A stretch of 64,000 bases of DNA, taken from Paenibacillus sp. FSL R7-0337 (GTDB lineage: Bacteria; Bacillota; Bacilli; Paenibacillales; Paenibacillaceae). The notes under the pieces were generated by a model. That model saw only the letters and a list, made by a program, of their open reading frames with translations. It was not told the DNA's origin and made no database searches. Made by a program: the position numbers and the translations under genes. The stretch spans positions 6,014,001-6,078,000 of the forward strand of contig NZ_CP150218.1 in the NCBI RefSeq assembly GCF_037969875.1, given 5' to 3'. Below are positions 35,715 through 44,400 of the stretch, piece by piece (positions within the stretch are counted from its first letter, which is position 1; every line of letters begins with the position of its first letter).

Positions 35715-35976
35715 CTATATAGACTGAATTAAAGAATTTCATATACAAAAATTGTCCACTCCTAAATGGGGTAATAGAAGTACTCACCAGAGCACAATTT
35801 GGTGGAAGGGCTATGGAAATGGCTTAAAAGCGACGTGGTCCACAACGTATTTTACAAGAAGTTCTACCAAATTCGCATTAACGTTGCGGCTTTCATGAAA
35901 CGCGTCAATGATAATCCGTTGGAGGTCGTTGATCGGCTTTGTATACGAATGTAATTCAAAAGTTCAATCTATATAG
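35715..35976 (+). mobile_element. Internally deleted IS630-type derivative (MITE-like)
   Basis: A 262-bp segment framed by inverted ends CTATATAGACTGAATT (35715) and its partner ending AATCTATATAG at 35976. Inside, 35796-35954 encodes only the last 53 codons of an IS630-type transposase, so most of the element has been lost. Confidence 0.65.
35796..35954 (+). pseudogene. IS630-type transposase, C-terminal remnant
   Basis: The frame reads NLVEGLWKWLKSDVVHNVFY, continues through FMKRVND, and ends DRLCIRM with a TAA stop. The first part holds the final catalytic Glu of the DDE transposase. It is clearly related to the C-terminus of the other IS630-type gene (36919-38006), but is on the opposite strand and differs at about half of positions, so it comes from a different element. 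Confidence 0.7.
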
Positions 35977-36865
35977 TTTGGTTGAATAATGACAGTGTAG
36001 AACTTGCTCATCGAGTTATATACTGTCTTTCTTTTTATTACTCATAGAAATAGTTGCTGGTACGGCTGAGGGCAAGTCGGCATTAACAAGGCCGTGATTG
36101 CTTCCATGCGAAAAAGACGCCCCGGAGGGAAGGGCGACTGCCGAAGAAACAAGGTTATTTTTGTTATCCTTAGAGATTAGCTGCATGAGGCTGCTTGTCT
36201 TCGGTAGATCCTTGTGGAACGCGTTGCAGCCAGATCAAGGCCGCAGCTGATCATTGTGTATACAAGATACTAATCAACGCGCTCCATCCAGATTTTTAAT
36301 TGGTGAAAAATCGTACTAATTCAATTAGTTATTTTAATCATCGAACTGAATTAAAGTGGACGTTAGCGCATAAAAGAATGAAGCAGGTGCTGTCACTGGT
36401 AAATTAACATAGCTCAGGAGTACTTCATGTTTTGGAGTTGCAGCTGCCTGCTGCCGGTTCCGTGAATGTCCTAGGTGATTTTTCATTTCGAGATAGGTCG
36501 GAAAGAGCAAATTCAAAATAAAGTCACGGAGGATTCTGTGGCCCTTTTTGCGATATGGCTCTTAAGCGCTTTTGACGTGTATTGTAACCAAGAAAGTGAG
36601 GCACGTATTCGAATGGATACTTTAATCACATTAACCACGAATTGCTGTTGAAGATGCTCAAACAACGCATGCCGATCCTTCGGCTTCCCGAAAAGCGTTG
36701 GAAGGGAAGAAGAGCCCCACGAGTAAAGGAAGAAAAAAAGTCAAAGCTGGGGCGCCCCCGAAAACACCCGCAAATGCCCAAACCGAAGCGAATGGTCATT
36801 GTGTTTTAAGTAAGCACGTCCAAATCAGTCATTATTAATACACGTAATTAAAGAGTTAATCATCG
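35977..36865. other. Non-coding/decayed DNA between two IS630-type elements
   Basis: No intact gene. It contains an inverted pair TGGAACGCGTTG (36214-36225) and CAACGCGCTCCA (near 36277-36288) around 50 bases, and one open stretch of 69 codons ending at 36809. The rest reads as decayed sequence of unknown origin, without ribosome sites or recognisable domains. Confidence 0.5.
36600..36809 (+). pseudogene. Basic open fragment, possibly a transposase tail
   Basis: About 69 codons directly after a TGA, with no start codon, very rich in Lys, Arg and Pro (LPEKRWKGRRAPRVKEEKK, then GRPRKHPQ). This composition is common in mobile-element C-termini, but no family can be named. Its position among IS remnants is the main argument. 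Confidence 0.3.
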
Positions 36866-36911
36866 CTATATAAATTGAACGAAAGAATCTATATAAATTG
36901 AACGAAAGAAT
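36866..36911. repeat. 23-bp tandem duplication at an IS630-type end
   Basis: CTATATAAATTGAACGAAAG plus AAT occurs twice in direct succession, at 36866-36888 and 36889-36911. The unit is the terminal inverted repeat of the neighbouring element, so the end has been duplicated. Confidence 0.9.
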
Positions 36912-38061
36912 CTAGCAATCAAAGTCGGACGCATAGGCGGTCAATGATTGCACCTGGGTTTTCCATAATTTCATCCATAAACTGCCCGACGCGCAGACGG
37001 ATTTCGGAAACGCTGGAATAGAAGACGTTATTGACTACACTGGATTTGAGCCATTTCCAGAGACCTTCTACAATATTGAACTGCGGACTGTAGGGTGGCA
37101 GAAACACCAGCGTTAGCCGTTTATTTTGTTCTTCCAGAAGCGGTTGAAGCAGCTTGGTATGATGAATTCGAGCATTGTCTAACACGAGAAACAGTTTTCC
37201 CGTTGGATAAGCCAAGAGGATTTTCTGGAGAAAGGTAAGAAATGTTTCAGCGGTATAGTGTTCGTCTTCTTGCCAAACGATTTGTCCCGTCATATAGTCA
37301 ACCGTGGCGAGTAGCTTGACTCCGCGATGCTTACCTGTGGTTGGAATGATTCGCTGTTTTCCGCGAAGAAATCAGGTTTTCTGAATCGCTTGATAATCCC
37401 GAATCATCGATTCATCTTCAAATAGCAAGTGATCGATTTCATCGTTCAGTACCTTTTTTTCAAGTCAGGAAAGGTCGTTTCAACAAAATGGCGTTGCTTT
37501 TCTGGATCTGCTGCCGCAAGCGTGTAGGTTGGTTTCGTGTAGCTTAGCTCTAATCGTTCCATGACCTTGGAGATCCCTCGGAGCGAATAGCGGTGCCTCC
37601 ATTCTCGTTCCACATAAGCGGCAATGAGCTCAAGCGTCCAGTTGTGTTTAGCCGCAAAGCCGACCTCATGCGGAACCGAATAGGCGATTGTCTGTTTCAA
37701 CTGATCCTGCTGTGCCTTAGTCAGCCGAGTAGGCGCACCTGATGAGTACTTAAGCTGCAAGGCTGCCAATCCACCGTTTTCGTACGTGTGGATGTAGCTG
37801 CTCACCGTCATTCGGTTTCGATTTAGAATGCCAGCGATCGCCGTCATGGAAGTGCCCTTCAAATGCAAATAGATCGCTTGGTAACGCTCATACATGCGTC
37901 GCTCTTTGGCTTGCTTCATAGCCTCTGTTACTTTTTCCAGTTCGGTATGCTTATCCATGACGTTCCCCACTTGTCCGTTTTTATAGATCTGTTTCTTATT
38001 CGACAAATGGTTCCTTTTTCCTTGCCAAGGTTTGCTAAGAACTTTGATTCAACTTATATAG
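36889..38061 (-). mobile_element. IS630-family element, near complete but inactivated
   Basis: About 1173 bp bounded by imperfect inverted ends: CTATATAAATTGAACGAAAG from 36889 and, on -, CTATATAAGTTGAATCAAAG from 38061. It contains a two-frame transposase on - that has an in-frame stop. A second copy of the left end lies just outside at 36866. Confidence 0.75.
36919..38006 (-). pseudogene. IS630-type transposase, split by frameshift and a nonsense codon
   Basis: The first frame (38006-37446) holds the helix-turn-helix part: RYQAIYLHLKGTSMTAIAG, RNRMTVSSYI and a second winged helix (WRHRYSLRGISKVMERL). It ends at TGA after the A7-G run near 37450-37456, a classic A-AAA-AAG slippery site; a -1 shift continues as LNDEIDHLLFEDESMIRD. 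That frame is then stopped by TGA at 37374-37372 in QKT*FLRGKQRI, where relatives have Trp. The rest continues to 36919 with the second Asp (VLDNARIHHTK) and the Glu (VEGLWKW). The shift may be natural for the family; the stop is a real lesion. Confidence 0.8.
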
Positions 38062-38230
38062 TTAAGGTGTCGAAATATTTAAAAGTAAGGACTGCAGCTG
38101 TTTTACAGGTGGAGGGCAAAGCCGTAGCGAAGGCGCGGGAGGGAGAATCTCCCTTGGTTATTCGCCTGTGGATAAGAGTATAGCCTCACGATTATACTCA
38201 GTTGCGGGTTTAAAGTTTTGTAGAGATCGT

Positions 38231-38643
38231 TTACTTCAGGCTGCGCCAGAATCGCTCAATGACGATATTGTCTGGCAATGGTTATAAGTCGACTTGGGTC
38301 TGAATCGACAGGTCGGGACTCTCCCATTCGAGCAGCCGAAATTTTTCGTTTCTGAGCGGCCAGATTTTTTTGAGCCACGACAATTGAGTGGTGAGTTTGC
38401 CTCCCTCAGTGTAGAGTTCTTCAATCTGTTGTTCGTATTCTTTATTCATGTTGGTGATGTCTTTGCAGTCATCTACAAACAATTAGGAGAGATCATGAAT
38501 CGTTTCATTTTCCAACTGTTCAGGACATTGGCATGAATGCTTACTTCCGAGGCCAATTACGATATGGATTTTTCTTCTTTTAAAATCTCTAGAACAATAT
38601 GAGCTTTTTCTTCCGGTGTAAACGTTCTTCTCGGTGTTGGCAC
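38231..38643 (-). pseudogene. IS3-family transposase remnant (OrfA plus ends of OrfB)
   Basis: On - from 38643 the frame reads RRTFTPEEKAHIVLEILKEE, with a stop replacing Gln (TAA at 38559-38557), then LASEVSIHANVLNSWK, which is the IS3 OrfA helix-turn-helix. After a frame change follows EEQIEELYTEGGKLTTQLSW-type coiled coil. OrfB is reduced to its first residues (SIQTQVDL), then a stop and the far end DNIVIERFWRSLK. The central catalytic part is deleted. This is dead IS sequence at the left border of the biosynthetic cluster. Confidence 0.65.
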
Positions 38644-39265
38644 AACTAATAATCCTCTTTTTGCTGTCTAGACTCTATGTAGCATTATACGTCGAGGGTA
38701 ATTACCCTTATTAATGTGGGGTTTTAGAATCTATTGAAATAGATAAATCTATGCTCCTACTTTCGATAATTTTTCTCATCCAGGAGAACAAAAAATTAAA
38801 ATACATTAAATAAAAGTATTGATTTAACATAATTCCAAATATTATAATTAATTTTGTGAAATATGGTTGAAGGTAAGGGTGAGCATACATTAGTTTTATA
38901 TTAAATGTTATCTATACTCAATATGCTAAGTTAAGATGAAGGAAGCTAAGTATCATGAAGGAAACTAACGTCATTGAATTTATTATTTCTATACATATCC
39001 CTGCAGAGCGTATCTGCAGGGATATATGCTTAAGGGTACCCGGCAGGGGCGCCCGAATCATTTTTTGCCTGTAAGTCATTGATTAGATCAGCTATCCTTG
39101 CAGTACACGCGACAAGAACAAGAACCGGACTATCCTTAATCGAATGTTTCGGCACGTTAATGGATATATGGGGTTACAGCTATGAGCCTGGGTAGTGCAG
39201 AATGCATCTGGACGAAAGGGCGAAGCTATGCCATTAAGGGGAAAAGGGTTTAAGGGGAGGAGTAT
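38644..39265. other. AT-rich leader region before the NRPS-PKS operon
   Basis: No gene. It holds three perfect palindromes: AGGGTAATTACCCT (38695-38708), ATCTATT/AATAGAT (38729-38744) and the 13-bp hairpin at 38995-39025. A possible -10 TATACT lies at 38913-38918 without a clear -35. The operon promoter must lie here, but its exact place is not resolved. Confidence 0.5.
38995..39025 (+). promoter_or_regulatory. Perfect 13-bp hairpin in the cluster leader
   Basis: ATATCCCTGCAGA (38995-39007) pairs exactly with TCTGCAGGGATAT (39013-39025) around a GCGTA loop. No T-tract follows, so it is not a standard terminator. It could be an operator or an RNA structure; direct GGGTACCC and GGGCGCCC palindromes follow at about 39034-39056. 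Confidence 0.45.
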
Positions 39266-40288
39266 ATGACAGGCAACAAAGAAATAAAATGCGTTTGCTG
39301 GGATCTCGACAATACGATCTGGGAAGGTGTATTGCTTGAGGGCGATATCCAATTACGTTCCGGTATTATAGACATTATTAAGGAATTGGACAGAAGAGGC
39401 ATATTACAGTCCATAGCCAGTAAAAATATCCATGAAGATGTAATGCGAAAATTGAGAGAGTTCGAAATTAGCCACTTTTTCCTCTACCCTGAGATTCATT
39501 GGGATGCCAAATCGGCATCAATTGAGAGAATCCAACAGCAGTTGAATATAGGATTTGATACGATTCTTTTTATAGATGATCAGCAATACGAACTTGACGA
39601 GGTTCAAAGTATGCATCCGGAGGTGATGTGTATGAACGCACTAGAGTATGCAAATATGCTGTCACATCCCCGTCTCCACCCGAGATTCATTACGGAAGAT
39701 GCCTCCAGGCGGCGCTTAATGTATCAGGAGGATATGAAGAGAAAGGAGGATGAGAAGTTATACCAGGCAGTGAACAAAAACTTTCTGGAGCAGCTAAATA
39801 TGCGATTAATCATTTCTGAGGCTGCTGAAGAGGATTTGCAACGTGCGGAAGAGCTTACAGTACGGACCAACCAATTAAATGCAACTGGGGTTACATATTC
39901 CTATGAGGAATTGGATGCGTTCCGATTGTCAACAACCCATAAAGTGCTGATATGTGAGCTTATTGACAGATACGGATCGTACGGCAAAATCGGACTTGCT
40001 TTAGTAGAAGTCGGTGAAACTTGGCATCTCAAACTTTTCTTACTCTCCTGCAGAGTCATGTCAAGAGGAATTGGCAATGTTATGCTCACCTACATCATGA
40101 ATGAAGCCAAAGCAGCTGGTTCCGGCAAGCTTCTGGCGGATTTCAGGGAGACCTCCCGGAACAAGCTGATGTACCTTACCTACAAAATAGCGAATTTCAC
40201 AAAAGTTCAATCCATTGAGCAGGATACGCTATTTGAAGCTGATTTGTCCCAAGTTCCTAATTATCCTCACTATATAGAAGTTGTTTAA
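39266..40288 (+). CDS. FkbH-like HAD enzyme (glyceryl transfer to ACP)
   Basis: A 340-residue FkbH-type protein. The HAD motif is DLDNTIW (Asp13, Asp15) with IDD further on (TILFIDDQQYE). The C-terminal half carries a GNAT-like fold (LTVRTNQLNATGVTYSYEE, then RVMSRGIGNVML). Family members take 1,3-bisphosphoglycerate, remove a phosphate, and load D-glyceryl onto an ACP, the first step to methoxymalonyl-, hydroxymalonyl- or glyceryl-ACP. AGGGGAGGAG precedes the ATG. It opens the operon and is followed directly by an ACP and a dehydrogenase, the expected partners. Confidence 0.85.
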   Translation: MTGNKEIKCVCWDLDNTIWEGVLLEGDIQLRSGIIDIIKELDRRGILQSIASKNIHEDVMRKLREFEISHFFLYPEIHWDAKSASIERIQQQLNIGFDTILFIDDQQYELDEVQSMHPEVMCMNALEYANMLSHPRLHPRFITEDASRRRLMYQEDMKRKEDEKLYQAVNKNFLEQLNMRLIISEAAEEDLQRAEELTVRTNQLNATGVTYSYEELDAFRLSTTHKVLICELIDRYGSYGKIGLALVEVGETWHLKLFLLSCRVMSRGIGNVMLTYIMNEAKAAGSGKLLADFRETSRNKLMYLTYKIANFTKVQSIEQDTLFEADLSQVPNYPHYIEVV

Positions 40289-40319
40289 TAATACTATTAC
40301 ATAATGGGAAGGTGATCTT

Positions 40320-40562
40320 ATGCATGAGAAAATTCGGGGATTTATCGAACGACACCTGGTCACAATGGATGAAGAAGTAGAGCTTAAGGATGATGATAAT
40401 ATCTTTTTATTGGGATATGTAAATTCATTGTTCGCAATGACGCTTATTCAATATTTGGAAAGTGAATTCCAAGTAGTCATCGAGACTGAGGATATGGAGA
40501 TTGAGAACTTTAACTGTGTCACGAATATCGTTGGCCTAATTAACCGCAAAATAGCTGTCTAA
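40320..40562 (+). CDS. Stand-alone acyl carrier protein (FkbJ-like)
   Basis: An 80-residue ACP. The phosphopantetheine Ser is Ser36 in LGYVNSLFAM; the usual Asp before the Ser is Asn here. The GxxxSLFAM pattern is typical of ACPs that carry glyceryl-derived units. GGAAGGTGAT precedes the ATG. Between FkbH and the dehydrogenase it should hold the C3 unit during oxidation and deliver it to an AT or condensation domain. Confidence 0.85.
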   Translation: MHEKIRGFIERHLVTMDEEVELKDDDNIFLLGYVNSLFAMTLIQYLESEFQVVIETEDMEIENFNCVTNIVGLINRKIAV

Positions 40563-40605
40563 AAAATGCTGGCAGCAATCGGCAGCAACGGGAGTTGATA
40601 GTATA

Positions 40606-41463
40606 ATGGCATTTAACAAAGTTGGCGTGATTGGTGCCGGGACTATGGGAATTGGAGTCGCTGTGGATCTTTCCTTACATGGTCTTGAAACCGTTATCAT
40701 TGATACTACTAAAGAGCTTCTGGATAAAGCAAAAATGGAAATAGAGCGTACAATCAGAATGGCACCGCTTCTAAAGAAAGCGTCCGGGAAAGTGCCTCCC
40801 TTCGGCCCAAAAGGCCAAATAACATTTACAACATCAATGAATGCATTGCAGGATGTGGATTTTGTAATAGAGAATGTGACAGAAGATTGGGGCATTAAGG
40901 AGCAGGTATACAAGCAGCTTACCGAGGTATGCCGGCCGGATGTCTATTATGGAGTAAATACTTCATGTATATCTATAACTCAAATAGGAGGAGTAACCGG
41001 AAGGCCTGAAAGAGTCATAGGAATGCATTTCATGAACCCGGTTTTTCTTAAAGAGTATATTGAAGTGATCGAGGGCTTCCATACCTCTGAGGAGACGGTT
41101 CAAGCAGCCACAACGTTGCTTGCGCAGCTTGAGAAGAGAGCAATTATAGTTAATGATTCTCCGGGCTTTGTATCCAACCGGATTTCGCATTTGTTTATGA
41201 ACGAGGCTGCTTTTGTAGTTCAGGATCAAGTGGCCGCTCCTGAACAGGTAGATGAGATATTTAAAAAATGTTACGGACATCTGATGGGACCGCTTGAGAC
41301 GGCGGATCTGATCGGGCTGGATACTGTCGTTGATTCCCTGCAAATCCTCTATGACAGCTACCAGGACCCCAAATTTCGCTGCTGTCCCTTGCTGAAGAAA
41401 ATGGTAAATGCCGGACTGCTGGGTAAAAAAACAGGTAAAGGATTCTATGATTATCATCATTAA
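40606..41463 (+). CDS. 3-hydroxyacyl-CoA dehydrogenase-like enzyme (FkbK-like)
   Basis: A 285-residue dehydrogenase. The NAD motif VIGAGTMGIG is at residues 8-17, and GMHFMNPVFL carries the catalytic His. The C-terminal helical domain has NDSPGFVSNRI and KTGKGFYDY. It matches the class that oxidises the primary alcohol of glyceryl-ACP in FK520, zwittermicin and related pathways. The next enzyme of those routes, an acyl-ACP dehydrogenase for the final oxidation, is not in the window. The gene ends 35 bases before the NRPS-PKS start. Confidence 0.85.
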   Translation: MAFNKVGVIGAGTMGIGVAVDLSLHGLETVIIDTTKELLDKAKMEIERTIRMAPLLKKASGKVPPFGPKGQITFTTSMNALQDVDFVIENVTEDWGIKEQVYKQLTEVCRPDVYYGVNTSCISITQIGGVTGRPERVIGMHFMNPVFLKEYIEVIEGFHTSEETVQAATTLLAQLEKRAIIVNDSPGFVSNRISHLFMNEAAFVVQDQVAAPEQVDEIFKKCYGHLMGPLETADLIGLDTVVDSLQILYDSYQDPKFRCCPLLKKMVNAGLLGKKTGKGFYDYHH

Positions 41464-41498
41464 CAAGGTTGAATTTCCTGGAAAGCAGGGGGGATAAA

Positions 41499-44400
41499 GT
41501 GCTAAAGCTTGATAAGAATGATGTTGAAGAGATTGTGGCCTTAACTCCATTGCAGGAAGGCATTCTTTTTCACTACTTAAAGGATCCGGACACAGATGCA
41601 TATCATGAGCAATTAAGCATCGAATTGACCGGAGAGCTACATTTCACGCTTTTCGAAAAAGCATGGAATCTTGTGGTGGAGTCCAATGAAATGCTGCGGA
41701 CGACTTTCAGATGGAGAAAAGTATCCCATCCTGTACAGATCGTCTTGAAGAAGCAGCCTGTTGCCGTTGAATATTATAATTTCTCGAATGATCCCCGTAT
41801 GGAGGAAGAAATAGAGCAGTTGCTATTTGACGACAAAATGCATAAATTTGATTTGCAGGAAAGACCATTCAGGCTGAAGCTGTGTACACGCTCTCAGGAT
41901 AAGCATGTGCTGATCGTCAGCAACCATCATATAATTTGTGATGGCTGGAGTACAGGGAACCTTCTCCGGCAGTTTTTGGTCTCCTATGAATGCCTAATCA
42001 GGAATGAACAGCCGCCAAGGTTTGCCGTGAGCAAATTCAGCGATTTTGTACGAATGCTCAAAGATAAGGATCAAAAGGTTCTCCAAGCCTACTGGAAGAA
42101 ATATTTAGACCAGGCCGAACCAGCAAAGCAGATCGTTGTAGAAGGACGTAACGAAGAGAAGGACAGCAGTTGTATCATCAGTATGGACGCCTCGCCTGGT
42201 ATGTTTCAGAAAATAAACGAATTCTTAAGGGTCAATGAAGCAACATTGGCTTCTTTGTTATATTCAGCATGGGCAATTCTACTCGAACGTTACACCGGCA
42301 CCAAGGATGTAATTATGGGGACGACAGTTTCGGGCCGAAACTATGAATTGCCAGGAATAGAGAATATGGTGGGGCTGTTCATTAGTACCATTCCTCTTCG
42401 GGTTCAGATTGACGGGGAAGGTACAGCTCTGGAGCTGGTGCGCCGTGTAGGTCGAGACGTTAGAAGCAATCAGGACCACAGTTCACTAAGCTTGACGGAT
42501 ATTACAGATCAAAGTGGCCTTTCAACTAGTGATGAATTATTTAAATCAATCGTTGTTATTGAGAACTATCCCTTGGATTCGGCATTGTTCAACAGTAACG
42601 GGCCGCTCCGGGTCAATGTATATACCATTGATGAAAAAAACAATTATGATCTTAGCCTTAGTGTGTTTGCAGCGGATCGCCTCCAGCTTCAACTGCATTA
42701 CCAGCCTAGGAATTTGAATGAAGCTGCGGCACAACGGCTGCTGAACCATTTGATGGGAATTATAGAGCAAATCGTATACTTCCCCTCAAGAAGTCTGAAG
42801 CAAATCCGGACGCTGCCGGCCAATGAAGAATATGAAGCCATCTATTCATACAACCGTATGGAGCATCACTCAACAGCTCAAGAAACCATTCATCAGTTAA
42901 TAGAAAAGCAGGTAATAAAAACACCTGACCGGGTTGCGCTTGAATGCGGAGAGCAAGCTTTGACTTACCATGAGCTGAACAAGAAAGTCAACCAGTTGGC
43001 TTGGTCTCTACGAAAAATGGGGGTCAAGGAAGAATCGCTTGTCGGGATTATGGTGAATTGCAGTATGGAAATGGTCATCGGAAGCCTGGCTATTCTAAAA
43101 GCAGGCGGTGCTTATTTACCCATAGATCCTTCTTATCCGCTCGACAGGAAAGAGTATATTGTCAGAGACAGCGGTATAGAGCTTCTATTAACAGTCAGTC
43201 CTTTAAATGAAACTACCTCATTGCCATGCAGCATGATCTGTATTGAAGATGAGCAATGGTATGCCGGAGAGGCTTCCAATCCTAGAACCTCCGTAGTTCC
43301 GGGAAATCTGGCATACTGTATATATACTTCTGGAACGACAGGTAACCCCAAAGGGGTATTGCTGGAACACCGGAATATTGTCGGATATCTGAAGTGGGCC
43401 GCAAAAACGTATGTGAAGAACGAGAACTCTAACTTCCCGTTGTACTCATCTTTGGGATTCGACCTGACGGTGACTTCTTTATTTACCCCCCTTATTACTG
43501 GACATACCGTAATTGTATATAACGGGGATAACAAGGGACAGCTATTGGAACAAATTATCGATGAGAATAAGGTGGGAGTGGTCAAGCTTACACCATCACA
43601 CCTGAAATTAATACGAAATAAGGTAATCAGAGATTCTAACATCAAAATATTCATTGTCGGCGGTGAGGACTTAGAAACAGCGCTCGCTGAGCAAATCAGT
43701 AGAAATTGTAATCATGAGATCGAGATAATGAATGAATACGGACCTACGGAGGCCACTGTTGGCTGTATGACACATAGCTACAACCCAAAACTCAGCGAGG
43801 GGCTAACGGTGCCAATCGGCATGCCTGCAGACGGTGTAAGCTTGTACATTCTGGATCGATATTTACAACCAGTGCCAGCAGGTGTAGTGGGGGAGCTGTA
43901 CATTAGCGGCGGACATATTGCCCGGGGATACCTCAATAAGCTTGATCTGACCGGTGAGAGATTCATCAGGAATCCTTATTATACAGAAACTGCGGAGGGC
44001 AATCATGCTCCATTGATGTACAAAACAGGTGATTTGGCAGTCATGGCTGACGGGAAGAAGATGATATTTAAGGGCAGAGTGGACAACCAGGTTAAAATTA
44101 ACGGTTACAGGATTGAGCTCGGGGAGATAGAAAATCAGCTGCTGCGGTACAAAGCGGTAACAGGTTGTCTGGTAGTGGACGAAAAGGATCAGGAAGGTCA
44201 AAGGTTCCTGGTAGTCTATTATGAAGCCCAAGAAGAGTTATCGGTCGAAAAGCTAAGAAAGCATCTTACCGCTTATTTGCCCGCATACATGATACCTGCA
44301 AGGTATATGTGGTTACAGAAGCTTCCCTTAAATGAACATGGAAAAGCGAACAAAGCGCTGCTTCCGCGCTTTGGGGAATATGTTGTCCATCCGCACCTGG

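Noticed and set aside
36919..37293. A separate 124-residue transposase gene
   Set aside because: It lacks the first catalytic Asp and the DNA-binding part, which lie upstream in the same element beyond a stop; treated as part of one broken transposase.
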